Source: Desulfacinum hydrothermale DSM 13146 (lineage in GTDB: Bacteria > Desulfobacterota > Syntrophobacteria > Syntrophobacterales > DSM-9756). Taken from it: a DNA stretch of 64,000 nucleotides. The position numbers and the translations under genes are program-made. Under the pieces are notes generated by a model. It saw nothing but the letters and a program-made list of their open reading frames with translations, was not told the origin of the DNA and searched no databases. Positions 29,533-37,766 of the stretch are shown in pieces (position 1 is the stretch's first letter; the number at the start of each line of letters is the position of its first letter). Where the stretch lies: NCBI RefSeq assembly GCF_900176285.1, contig NZ_FWXF01000001.1:1-64000 (forward strand), written 5' to 3'.

Positions 29533-29668
29533 CCGGCCCTGCGGGTGGCGGGGGAGGCTCGCGTCGCGCCGCCGGATGCCGTGATAAGGGTGGTGGTCGC
29601 GACAAGGGCTGCAGTCGTCCTTAAATTTTGATCCAATCTGCTTTTCTCGTAAGGAAGGAAGTCGATTC

Positions 29669-30613
29669 ATGTTGCACTGGTTGCCGGGGCCGATCAACGG
29701 CCTCTTTTCCCTGGGTTGGCTGGCGGCCAACACGCTCTTGTGTACCACGCCGCTTTTCCTCTTGGCCTTCTTCAAATGGGTGATTCCTCACAAAAGGTGG
29801 CGGGCTTTCTGCGACCATATCCTCAACGGGATCGCCCAGACGTGGGTCGCCATCAACAACGCGGGCCTGGCCCTGACCAAACGGATCCGCTGGAACGTGA
29901 CCGGTCTGGAGAATCTGCAGCGCCGAGGCTGGTACATGGTTCTGGCCAATCACCAGAGCTGGACGGACATCGTGGTGCTCCAGAAGGTCTTCCATCGTCG
30001 GATCCCGTTTCTCAAGTTCTTCATCAAGAAAGAATTGATCTATGTGCCCGTGTTGGGATTGGCCTGGTGGGCCATGGACTTTCCGTTCATGAAGCGCACG
30101 CCCAAGTCCGTCCTGAAGAAAAAACCACACCTCAAGGGACGCGATCTTCAGGAAACGATCAAGGCCTGTGAGAAATTCAAGGCCATTCCCATTTCGGTCA
30201 TGAACTTTGCCGAAGGCACCCGGGCCACCCTGGCCAAGATCAAGGCGCAGAAATCCCCCTACCGGCACCTGCTGCGGCCGAAAGCGGCGGGAACGGCAAT
30301 TGTGCTGGCGGCCCTCGGCCAAAAGCTCAACAGCATCCTGGACGTGACCATCGTCTATCCCGAGGGCACGCCCAGCTTCTGGGCCTTCATCTCCGGCAAG
30401 ATGCAGGAGATCCGGGTTCACGTGGAGTCCATCCCCGTTCGGGCCGACCTGGTGGGCGACTATTTCAACGACCCCCAGTTCCGAATCCGCTTCCAGCGTT
30501 GGCTCAACAAGGTCTGGGAGGAAAAGGATCGACGGATCCAAGAGATCCTGGAAGAGTATGGCGCGGTCCTGGACGCGCCCCCAAACGACGCGATGGATCT
30601 CAGCGCCGCTTGA
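29669..30613 (+). CDS. 1-acyl-sn-glycerol-3-phosphate acyltransferase-like protein (YihG/LCLAT type)
   Basis: 314 residues; a phospholipid acyltransferase of the PlsC superfamily. Two N-terminal hydrophobic segments (residues about 10-40), then the catalytic H-x4-D motif NHQSWTD (95-100), a membrane-associated stretch VPVLGLAWWAMDFPFMKR, the FAEGTR substrate motif near residue 180 and a basic KIKAQKSPYRHLLRPK region typical of YihG. Ends with an amphipathic helix. Probably remodels acyl chains at the inner membrane. ATG preceded by AAGGAAGGAAG. Confidence 0.88.
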   Translation: MLHWLPGPINGLFSLGWLAANTLLCTTPLFLLAFFKWVIPHKRWRAFCDHILNGIAQTWVAINNAGLALTKRIRWNVTGLENLQRRGWYMVLANHQSWTDIVVLQKVFHRRIPFLKFFIKKELIYVPVLGLAWWAMDFPFMKRTPKSVLKKKPHLKGRDLQETIKACEKFKAIPISVMNFAEGTRATLAKIKAQKSPYRHLLRPKAAGTAIVLAALGQKLNSILDVTIVYPEGTPSFWAFISGKMQEIRVHVESIPVRADLVGDYFNDPQFRIRFQRWLNKVWEEKDRRIQEILEEYGAVLDAPPNDAMDLSAA

Positions 30614-30623
30614 GACGGCCCCC

Positions 30624-32483
30624 TCAGATGCTCTCCAGGCCCAGTCGCTTCAGAGCCTTGGGGGTCGGCCTTCCTTGTGCGTCGTAGCCCCGGAGCCGGT
30701 AGTAATCCTCAAGCATCGTCGATAGGGGAACGGTGCGCCCCTGGGGATCGCCGGACCGGGCCTGTGTGAGGAGCCGTTTCGGCAAGGTGTCGTCTTTTCG
30801 TGTCAGGCCTTGCCGAACGTTGAGTAGGCGTTCCAGCGTGATGATGCGATCCCCCGCCTTGAGCAGCTCCCTTTGGGTGATCCCAGTGCCCGTCACGGTC
30901 TGGAAAAGACGGCAATAGATTCCCACGTCCATGAGCCGAAGGGCCAGGGCGGGAAGGTTGCCCATGGTCCAGGCCAGCAGGGGCTTGGGGGTCCAGCGGG
31001 CCACCGGGGCCTCCAGCAGGTAGGCGTAGGTGGTAAAAAGGCAGGTGGACAGGGAGTTGATGGCGGCGTAGAGGCTTTCGAAAAAGCGGACGTAACGGGC
31101 CTTGCCCCGAGTGGTGTAAGGGTCCAAAAGTCCCAAAAAGACCTCCAGGGCGAAGAGGGTGGCCGAAAGATGGCAGCCGCCCCGGTTGGCCACCGCATAG
31201 GCCAGGCCCTGCCCCCAACTGCCTCGAGGGTCATAGGCGGGCAGATCCAGCCCCTTGACCTGCATGGAAAAGTCTTCGCCGCCCACCTGCTGGGACATGC
31301 GACGGGTTCCTTCGGCCATGAGGTTTCCCAACCCCCGGCGGTAAGCCAGGTCCTGAATGGCCTCTTCCACGTTTTCCCCATGCCCGAACCGCAGGGGGGT
31401 GTGGACCAGACCCCGCCGGCCCGCTTCCATGGTGAAGGCCAGGACCCCGCCGCAGCTGATGGTATCCAGTCCCAGCCGACCGCACAGCTCGTTCCAGCGG
31501 GCCACCGCTACCGGATCGAAGATCCCCAGGCCGGCTCCAAGCAGCCCCACGGTTTCGTATTCGGGCAGCTGTCGCTGCGCACCGTCCGGAAAGGTTCCCC
31601 TATGTCCGCACAGAATGGTGCAGGGCGTGCATGTGCTGGGCCGGCCTCCGAACCGGTGCCGCATGGCCTGACCCGAGAGACGATGGGATTCGGGGTGGCT
31701 GCCGTCCGAAAAGTTGTGAACCGGCAGGATCCCGCTCCGGGCGCACAGATCCAGGTGGCCCGCCGTTCCATACCGGCGGTAGAGCTCCCCCGTGAAAGGA
31801 TTCCGGTTGATGTGGACGGTGGCCTTCTTCTTGACCGCTTGAAAGGTTTCGGGGTGAGCGGGGACGTTCCGGTAGGACCCCCCCCGGGCCACCACGGCCT
31901 TGATCTTTTTGGAACCCAGAACGGCTCCGAAGCCGGCTCTTCCCAGGAATCTGTGGCCCGAGGCCACATTGGCGAAGAGGACTCCGTTTTCTCCGGCCGG
32001 ACCGATCACGAGCGCCCCATCTTTCTTTCCCAGATGCAGCGCCGCCTGGGTCTCCCAGGTGTCCAGGCCCCACAGGCCATGGGCCGGCTCCAGCCGGACC
32101 GTGCCCGCCTCGATGCAAAGCAGGCTCGGATCCCGGCAGGCACCCCGCAGGATGAGGCCTTCGTAACCGGCGGACTTGAGAGCGGTCCCGAAGGGACCTC
32201 CGCACGACGACGAAGCCACCAGGCCCGTCAGGGGGGACTTGGTGACGGCGCAAAACCGGGCGCTGCAGGGGGCGCCCGATCCCACGAGAGGGCCGTTCAT
32301 GACAATGAAAAGGTTGTCTCCACTCAGGGGGTCCGTGCCGGCAGGGAGTCCTTGGGCCAGGTATCGCAAGGCCAGTCCTTTGCCGCCCAGAAAGAGACGG
32401 CGGGCCTCTGGGGTGACCTCGAACGTGCGGATCCGCCCCGAGCCGAGATCCACTTCCACTACACGGTTTCCGTCGCTCACCAC
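30624..32483 (-). CDS. Aldehyde:ferredoxin oxidoreductase family (tungsten enzyme)
   Basis: 619 residues, the length of AOR/FOR enzymes that oxidise aldehydes to acids with ferredoxin through a tungstopterin and one [4Fe-4S] cluster. Domain 1 shows LFLGGKGLALRYL and TKSPLTGLVASSSCGGPFG. The cluster cysteines are in CTPCTILCGHRG with the fourth expected in DTISCGG. The pterin-binding YETVGLLGAGLGIFDP is intact. It starts with GTG at 32483 (GTG-GTG pair, AAGGGAG upstream). It lies 39 bases after a BtuF-like gene and is probably cotranscribed with it. The substrate is unknown. Confidence 0.92.
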   Translation of the reverse strand: MVSDGNRVVEVDLGSGRIRTFEVTPEARRLFLGGKGLALRYLAQGLPAGTDPLSGDNLFIVMNGPLVGSGAPCSARFCAVTKSPLTGLVASSSCGGPFGTALKSAGYEGLILRGACRDPSLLCIEAGTVRLEPAHGLWGLDTWETQAALHLGKKDGALVIGPAGENGVLFANVASGHRFLGRAGFGAVLGSKKIKAVVARGGSYRNVPAHPETFQAVKKKATVHINRNPFTGELYRRYGTAGHLDLCARSGILPVHNFSDGSHPESHRLSGQAMRHRFGGRPSTCTPCTILCGHRGTFPDGAQRQLPEYETVGLLGAGLGIFDPVAVARWNELCGRLGLDTISCGGVLAFTMEAGRRGLVHTPLRFGHGENVEEAIQDLAYRRGLGNLMAEGTRRMSQQVGGEDFSMQVKGLDLPAYDPRGSWGQGLAYAVANRGGCHLSATLFALEVFLGLLDPYTTRGKARYVRFFESLYAAINSLSTCLFTTYAYLLEAPVARWTPKPLLAWTMGNLPALALRLMDVGIYCRLFQTVTGTGITQRELLKAGDRIITLERLLNVRQGLTRKDDTLPKRLLTQARSGDPQGRTVPLSTMLEDYYRLRGYDAQGRPTPKALKRLGLESI

Positions 32484-32522
32484 AGGGGTTTCTCCCTTGA
32501 GATCGCTGCTGCCACGACCCGG

Positions 32523-33299
32523 CTAGGACGTGCGGTCCTCTTTCCAGTTGAGAACCACGCGGGCCAACCCTTCCACCATGTCCACGATGCGCGGGCCGGA
32601 TCGGCAGGTGAGGCCGCAATCGAAGAGGTGGACATGTCCATGGCGGACGGCGTTGCAGGCGGCCCAAAGCGGGTCCCCTTGCAGTCGCTCCTCAATGAAC
32701 GGTTCGCAGAAAAAGATCACATCGGGATTCCAGGAAACCACCCGTTCCGGACTCACCCGCACGTAAGGGGCGATCTCCTGGTCATGGAAGAGATTGGCGC
32801 CTCCCGCCATGTCAATCACATCGTGTTGGAAGGAGCCGGGGCCCACCGTGATCAGAGGATCCCAGTGCATGATGCGAAGGATGCGGGGGCGTTTTCCATC
32901 GGCCGTGGCGGATGCCACGGCCTTGCGCACCCGCTCCAATCGGTCCCTCAAGGATCGGATGGCCCGTTCCCCCCTCGGGCCGCGGCCGATGCGTCGCGCC
33001 AGGGACGCCATGTCCTCCAATGCGTCGGCCACGGTCGGCGGGTCGCTGTGAAAAACAGCCAGGTTCTTTGCTTCCAACCAGGACGCCACCTCTTCCTGGT
33101 GTTTTCCAAAGGTGCAGACCAGATCAGGTTCGGCGTCCAGAACGGCTCGCACATCAGGCGAGGCCCATGTGCCGAAGGTGGGAACAGTAAGGATTTCTCT
33201 CGGATAGTCGCAGTCTTGCGTGCGGCCGATCAGATTCTCGGCGGCTTCCAGAAAAGCGAGAATCTCCGTCTGTGTGGGGGCCAGGGACAAGATCCGCAT
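32523..33299 (-). CDS. BtuF-like (cobalamin/iron-chelate binding) protein without signal peptide
   Basis: 258 residues of the periplasmic-binding-protein-2 (PF01497) family that normally delivers vitamin B12 or siderophores. The fold blocks are clear: MRILSLAPTQTEILAFL, VPTFGTWASPDVRAVLDAEPDLVCTF, and SPERVVSWNPDVIFFCEPF. The ATG at 33299 is set by GGAGGACAACCAAG. No signal peptide or lipobox is present, even if the upstream open frame is included, so the protein should stay in the cytoplasm; no permease or ATPase gene is nearby. Cytosolic relatives of this type are known in proteobacteria, with unclear roles. It precedes the AOR gene. Confidence 0.82.
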   Translation of the reverse strand: MRILSLAPTQTEILAFLEAAENLIGRTQDCDYPREILTVPTFGTWASPDVRAVLDAEPDLVCTFGKHQEEVASWLEAKNLAVFHSDPPTVADALEDMASLARRIGRGPRGERAIRSLRDRLERVRKAVASATADGKRPRILRIMHWDPLITVGPGSFQHDVIDMAGGANLFHDQEIAPYVRVSPERVVSWNPDVIFFCEPFIEERLQGDPLWAACNAVRHGHVHLFDCGLTCRSGPRIVDMVEGLARVVLNWKEDRTS

Positions 33300-33649
33300 C
33301 TTGGTTGTCCTCCATTCCGGTGGGGCGCGATAGCGGCTTATGTGTGGCTCTTCACCGCTTGGTATGGAAGCGGTCATGGGCTTTCTGAACCGCCGTCGTC
33401 ATCGGGTCCCCCGCAGGGGCGCGGATTGAAATCGGGCGCGCGCTGGTGTGGCGAACCCGAGGGCGGCTGCTCCCTGGCGCCGTGGCCGGCCGAAGATGCC
33501 TGCGTGCTCGGCGCCGAAGTCGGGGCAGGTTCGCAACCCGCCCCGACGGGCGCGGCGCGGCTTTCGGTGGAAAGTGGCGCACGGGCGCCCGTGAAGGTTG
33601 GGACGGCCAATGGGCCGTCAGTTTTCCGGTTTCGCATCGGGCCCCATGG
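33300..33649. repeat. Spacer with intergenic repeat family, copy 4 (diverged)
   Basis: No gene is supported here. The core hairpin GTCGGGGCAGGTTCG/CGAACCTGCC-like arm and AACCCGCCCCGAC (about 33521-33549) corresponds to the GTCGGAGCGGGTTTCG...ACCGAC hairpin of copy 3. Flanks are GC-rich and only loosely related to the other copies. It lies between two divergently placed 5'/3' ends (btuF-like start and antiporter stop) and could act as a bidirectional terminator. Confidence 0.4.
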
Positions 33650-35428
33650 TCAGAACGCTTGTCGGTCGTCGGGCCTGGGGGGCTTTCGCACAAGACAGAG
33701 GGCACTACCCCGGATGCCTTCACGGTTTTCAACGATCTCCACTCCCTTGCCGTCCTCGGTGAAAATGAGCAGCGGCGTCACGTGATCGGCCACCTTCCCA
33801 TCCACGGACAGGACCTCCAGGGTGGCCCGGCCTTGCTTCAGTTCGTCCAGCGCTTCACGAACACTGAAGCCGGATCCGAAGGCCTGGCGGGGCGGGTGCG
33901 GCGTCTCCATGAGAAGGGGGTCTCCCGCCGCATCGGCCTTGGCACGAAAAACCCGGTGGGGCCCCAGCTGAACGGCGGCCGCCTGGGCCACCAGTTGGTT
34001 CAAGGCGTCGTCGTTGCTGATGGCCAGCAGCCTTCCGTAGCCCTGCTCCAGCGCCTCTTCGTATACGTGGATGTTCAGCACGTCGGCGCACACCGTTTGG
34101 TGGCCCCAGCCTTGGGCCAGGGAACAGGTGGAGGGGTTCGTGTCCAGGAAGGCCACAGGGATCCGCTGGGAGGCAAACTGGGCGATCTGGGAGCTAAGGG
34201 GATGGATGCCCACGATAAGGATGCCCAACCCGCTGGAAGGAAGCTCCACGTCCAGAAGCGCCGCCAGCGGCCGGCTGACCAGGGTGGCGAAGGCCCCGGA
34301 CAGAAAGATGATTACAAAGGTGAGGTTGGTGATGATGGGCATCACCGGGTCGCCCTTGAGGAGAATATCTGCGTAGGCCACCGTGGCCAGAGCCACGATC
34401 CCTCGGGGGCCCACGATTCCCGCATAGAGCCTTTCTCTCCACGGAAGAGGAGTTCCCGCCAGAGCAACCAGGACGGAGGCAGGCCGAACCAAGGCGCCCA
34501 AAATGAGAGCCACGACCAGCATTCCGGGCCAGTGGGCCGCAACGGCAAAGGGATCGATGGTCGAGGAGAGCAACACAAAGATGCTTCCTATAAGGACGAT
34601 GGAGATCTGTTCCTTGAAATGGCGCACGTCTTCGATGGCCGAGGTTTTTCCGATGGACAAGACCAGACCGGCCGCCGCCGCGGCCAATGGGCCCGAGTGC
34701 TCAGACAGCAGATTCGACACATGGAAGATACCCAAGGCGGCGGCAAAAGCTGTCACGCCGGGCAGGGCCGGCTCCTGCAGGCGCATGACGAAGGGGAATA
34801 CCCAGCGGCGCAGGATTTCGCCGGCCAGAACCCCCACAAAGAGCCCCAGAAGAAGGCGTTCCAAAAAGAGAAATCCAATCCTTTCCGGTCCGTGACCCGA
34901 CCCGGACAGGATGAACTTCAAGGCCACTCCGCTGAGAAGCACTCCCAGCACATCCCCCCAGATGGATTCCCAGTCGAGCAGGCTCCGCAGGGAAGGGCTG
35001 AGGGACACAGCCTTGAGAAGGGCGCCCACCACCGTGGGACCGGTGACCACGATGAGGGCCCCGAAAAAGAGGGCCTTGGGCCAGGCAAGGTCCAGGATGA
35101 GGCGGCCGAGGACAGCGGCACCCAGTCCGGTCAACGGAAGGCTGATGAGCAGTATCCGGCGGATGGCGGCTCCGGCCTTGCGGAAGCTATGGGTGGACAG
35201 ACTGAGGCCGCCTTCGAAAAGGATCACGGCCACCATGATTTCCACCAGCACCACCAGGCCGTTCCCCAGCGATTCCGGCCGAACCCAGCCCAGTCCCAAG
35301 GGACCAAGAAAAACCCCGAGCAGCAGGAAAAAGAGGATGGGAGGAATGCGCAGTCGACGTCCCAGAAGGGTACTGGCAACGCCGGCCACGACGGCGATGG
35401 TGACGGTTTGAAGGGCCGTGTGGAGCAT
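33650..35428 (-). CDS. Na+/H+ (or K+/H+) antiporter, CPA type, with C-terminal TrkA-like domain
   Basis: 592 residues: about 12-13 membrane segments, then a cytosolic TrkA-N-like domain. In the membrane part, FFLLLGVFLGPLGLGWV, LFEGGLSL, VTGPTVVGALL (the TxxP/T-D-P-like site reads TGPT) and GPRGIVALA occur as in NhaP-type exchangers. The soluble domain begins LGILIVGIHPLSSQIAQF, where the usual GxGxxG nucleotide motif is G-I-H-P-L-S, so NAD binding is doubtful. A C-terminal segment (ATLEVLSVDGKVADHVTPL) resembles a TrkA-C fold. Cation and regulation are uncertain. Confidence 0.85.
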   Translation of the reverse strand: MLHTALQTVTIAVVAGVASTLLGRRLRIPPILFFLLLGVFLGPLGLGWVRPESLGNGLVVLVEIMVAVILFEGGLSLSTHSFRKAGAAIRRILLISLPLTGLGAAVLGRLILDLAWPKALFFGALIVVTGPTVVGALLKAVSLSPSLRSLLDWESIWGDVLGVLLSGVALKFILSGSGHGPERIGFLFLERLLLGLFVGVLAGEILRRWVFPFVMRLQEPALPGVTAFAAALGIFHVSNLLSEHSGPLAAAAAGLVLSIGKTSAIEDVRHFKEQISIVLIGSIFVLLSSTIDPFAVAAHWPGMLVVALILGALVRPASVLVALAGTPLPWRERLYAGIVGPRGIVALATVAYADILLKGDPVMPIITNLTFVIIFLSGAFATLVSRPLAALLDVELPSSGLGILIVGIHPLSSQIAQFASQRIPVAFLDTNPSTCSLAQGWGHQTVCADVLNIHVYEEALEQGYGRLLAISNDDALNQLVAQAAAVQLGPHRVFRAKADAAGDPLLMETPHPPRQAFGSGFSVREALDELKQGRATLEVLSVDGKVADHVTPLLIFTEDGKGVEIVENREGIRGSALCLVRKPPRPDDRQAF

Positions 35429-35513
35429 GGGATTTTTCCGCTGTCGCCTTTTCTGGAGTCTTTTGGGTTTTCCCTCCCGCCTTTCCGTCGGGACTGGGCT
35501 TTTGCGTCCCTCG

Positions 35514-35522
35514 TGTTATACT
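35514..35522 (+). promoter_or_regulatory. Extended -10 promoter of the patatin-like gene
   Basis: TGTTATACT: the TGn extension followed by TATACT (35517-35522), 44 bases before the ATG at 35567. No good -35 is present, as is common with extended -10 promoters. The site lies 86 bases upstream of the divergent antiporter start. Confidence 0.5.
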
Positions 35523-35566
35523 GTTTTTCACAAAATCTGTCGATCCACACGGAAAGGATATACCCC

Positions 35567-36673
35567 ATGGACCATCGGGTGGCATGCTACGCGGGACCGG
35601 GAATCTTGCCGGTGATTCGCGAAGAAGGCTTTTCTTTCCATCGGGTGCGATGGATGTGGGGCGCGGCGGGAGGGCCCAAGTGGCTGGTGCTCTACGGCAT
35701 GGATCGGGCCTTGTGCCAGGAGTGGCTGCCCCAGCGCAGGACCCCCCTGAACGTGGTGGGCTCTTCCATCGGCTCCTGGCGTTTTGCCGCCTATTGCCGC
35801 CGAAATCCTTTGGATGCCCTGGAGTCCTTCCTGGAGGCCTATCTGGCCCAGAGCTACAGCTCCCGGCCCACAGCGGCGGAGGTCAGCCGGGTGCTGGGCC
35901 AAGTGCTGGACCGCCTGGTGCCCCAAGCGGCGGTTCGCGAGATCGTGGATCATCCCCTTGTCCGTCTGCATGTGGCCACCACCCGGGGCCGCGGCCTGGT
36001 GGCCTCCCGCAGGCGCCCCCTGCTTTCCCTGGGTTTGGGCCTGGCCTATGGGATCAATGCCCTTTCCAGAAAAGGACTCTTGAAGTTCTTTGAACGGGTC
36101 TACTTTTGCCATTCCCAAAGCGAGCTTCCCCAGTGCCTGGACAACGGAGCCTTTCCCTTGAAAACGGTCTCCCTGACGGGTTCCAACGCGCGGGCGGCCC
36201 TGCTCGCCTCCGGTTCCATCCCCCTTCTCATGGAAGGGGTGGACGCCATTCCCGGGGCTCCCCCCGGACCCTACTGGGACGGCGGTCTGCTGGATTATCA
36301 TCTCACGGTTCCCGTTCCCGTCGGTCCGGAAGAAGTGGTCTTTTATCCCCACTACACGGACCGGCTGGTCCCTGGTTGGTTCGACAAGCGCTTTGCCCAC
36401 CGGCGACCGGATCTCCGGGCCATGAAGAACCTGTTCCTGGTGGTTCCCTCCCGGAGCTTCGTGGAAAGCCTCCCCTACGGCCGGATCCCGGATCGTCAGG
36501 ACTTTTGGACTTTCGCCGGAAACGACGCAGAGCGGCTGGCCTTCTGGAAGACGGTTCTGCAGCGGTCCCGGGACATGGGAAAGGCCTTCATGGATCTGGC
36601 CGGATCCAGCGTTCTGAGGCACCAGGTGCGTCCTCTGGAGGAGTTTTTCCAAGGGGCCCGGCAGGCGCTCTGA
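35567..36673 (+). CDS. Patatin-like phospholipase family protein
   Basis: 368-residue cytosolic or membrane-peripheral lipase. The catalytic dyad is in the nucleophile elbow GSSIGSW (Ser67) and the D-G-G motif (238-240, YWDGGLLD); the oxyanion region upstream reads WGAAGGPKW. This is the bacterial subgroup with a W-G-A-A-G-G-x-K start that acts on unknown lipids. The ATG is placed by GGAAAGGA eight bases before it; the frame is open far upstream but only through the antisense of the antiporter gene. Confidence 0.88.
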   Translation: MDHRVACYAGPGILPVIREEGFSFHRVRWMWGAAGGPKWLVLYGMDRALCQEWLPQRRTPLNVVGSSIGSWRFAAYCRRNPLDALESFLEAYLAQSYSSRPTAAEVSRVLGQVLDRLVPQAAVREIVDHPLVRLHVATTRGRGLVASRRRPLLSLGLGLAYGINALSRKGLLKFFERVYFCHSQSELPQCLDNGAFPLKTVSLTGSNARAALLASGSIPLLMEGVDAIPGAPPGPYWDGGLLDYHLTVPVPVGPEEVVFYPHYTDRLVPGWFDKRFAHRRPDLRAMKNLFLVVPSRSFVESLPYGRIPDRQDFWTFAGNDAERLAFWKTVLQRSRDMGKAFMDLAGSSVLRHQVRPLEEFFQGARQAL

Positions 36674-36767
36674 AAGAAGACACTTCTTTTCCGGGGGCGG
36701 TTCTTGGCCATGCGCCCAAGACCCCCCCAAACGCCGCCGGCAGCAAGTACCGCGGGAGGATGCAGCC

Positions 36768-37187
36768 ATGATTCGCCACGCCATGGAGGCCGATATCGAC
36801 AGAATGGAGGAGATTGAGACGCTGTCCTTTCCCAACCCCTGGACCCGCTACTACCTGGAACACGCCCTCCGGGATTTCTGTCTGGTTTACGAAGAAGACC
36901 GGGTTCAGGGATACCTGGCGGCTACGTGTAAGGAAGAAGACGGGAAGGCGACCATCCTCAAGGTGGCCGTACACCCCCAAGCCAGGGGCCGGGGCGTGGC
37001 TTCCGCCCTGGTCCAGGGCGCTCTGGATCGGTTCCGGGAAAGGGGTATCCGAAACGTGGACCTGGATGTGAAGATCATTTCCTCCGGGGCCGTGAGGCTG
37101 TACGAAAAGTTCGGGTTCCGCGTCCAGCGCATGGTGACCATCGATTCCGGGGACACCAGCTTCTACATCATGAAAAAGGATCTGTAA
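36768..37187 (+). CDS. rimI: Ribosomal-protein-alanine N-acetyltransferase-like GNAT protein
   Basis: 139 residues, full GNAT fold. IETLSFPNPWTRYYLEHAL at the start, ILKVAVHPQARGRGVASALVQ (acetyl-CoA-binding R-G-x-G-x-A loop) and LDVKIISSGAVRLYEKFGF are as in RimI, where N-x-x-A is usually present (here S-S-G-A). Acetylates an N-terminal alanine, classically of S18. It has its own CGGGAGG ribosome-binding site 95 bases after the lipase gene. Confidence 0.85.
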   Translation: MIRHAMEADIDRMEEIETLSFPNPWTRYYLEHALRDFCLVYEEDRVQGYLAATCKEEDGKATILKVAVHPQARGRGVASALVQGALDRFRERGIRNVDLDVKIISSGAVRLYEKFGFRVQRMVTIDSGDTSFYIMKKDL

Positions 37188-37251
37188 CCCCAAGGCGCCT
37201 CCGCGTTTCCAACCATATAGGGGAGAGCGGATCCTGGTCCTTTATCGACCC

Positions 37252-37281
37252 TTGACAAACCGGGCGCTCGGTCCTTACGAT
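37252..37281 (+). promoter_or_regulatory. Sigma-70 promoter of the GMC/TPP operon
   Basis: Perfect TTGACA (37252-37257), 18-base spacer, TACGAT (37276-37281; four of six). It lies 69 bases upstream of the first gene's start codon and just after rimI. Confidence 0.55.
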
Positions 37282-37349
37282 GCGAAAGTGTTCTCATCTT
37301 GCAATCTCTTCTTGCCACATGAACTGGACCCGCAGGTGCCTGAACGATC

Positions 37350-37766
37350 ATGGAGCCCCTTGGATCCCAGTCCTGGAAACGTCTCGCCGCGCTGGCCCAC
37401 ACCCTGGTGCCAGAAACCGCGTCCCTGAGCGCCCAACAAAGCGATCGATTCCGCCACATCATCCGCCAGGCCCTGATGGAACGGCCTGCGGCCGTGGCCC
37501 TGCAGCTGCGCCTCTTTCTGGCCTTGGTGGATCTGGCAGCGGCGTGGCGCTACGGTACCCGCTTCGCCCGCCTTTCGGATCCCAAACGGCAAAGACTTCT
37601 TGCCTGGTTCCAAGACGGACCGGTCCCGCTCTTTCGAAAAGGCTTCTGGGGCCTCAAGACCCTGGTGTTCATGGGCTATTACGGTCAGGATGAGCTGTGG
37701 CCCCGCTTCAACTACCAGCCCGTCATGAACGGAAACGACGTGCTCCATGAAAGAAAAGGTCTATGA
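37350..37766 (+). CDS. Small subunit-like protein (gluconate 2-dehydrogenase subunit 3 type)
   Basis: 138 residues, mostly helical, with WRYGTRFARLSDPKRQRLLAWFQDG and KTLVFMGYYGQDELWP, which resemble the accessory (gamma) subunits of membrane-bound GMC-type sugar/alcohol dehydrogenases. Unlike those it has no Tat signal, so it should be cytosolic. Its last 20 bases overlap the GMC oxidoreductase gene, indicating coupled translation. The family call is from pattern and from this pairing. Confidence 0.65.
   Translation: MEPLGSQSWKRLAALAHTLVPETASLSAQQSDRFRHIIRQALMERPAAVALQLRLFLALVDLAAAWRYGTRFARLSDPKRQRLLAWFQDGPVPLFRKGFWGLKTLVFMGYYGQDELWPRFNYQPVMNGNDVLHERKGL

Noticed and set aside
33446-35566. 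Long plus-strand open frame leading into the patatin-like gene
   Set aside because: It is antisense to the antiporter, with no ribosome-binding site and a Gly/Gln/His-rich nonsense sequence. The lipase starts at 35567 with a good ribosome-binding site.
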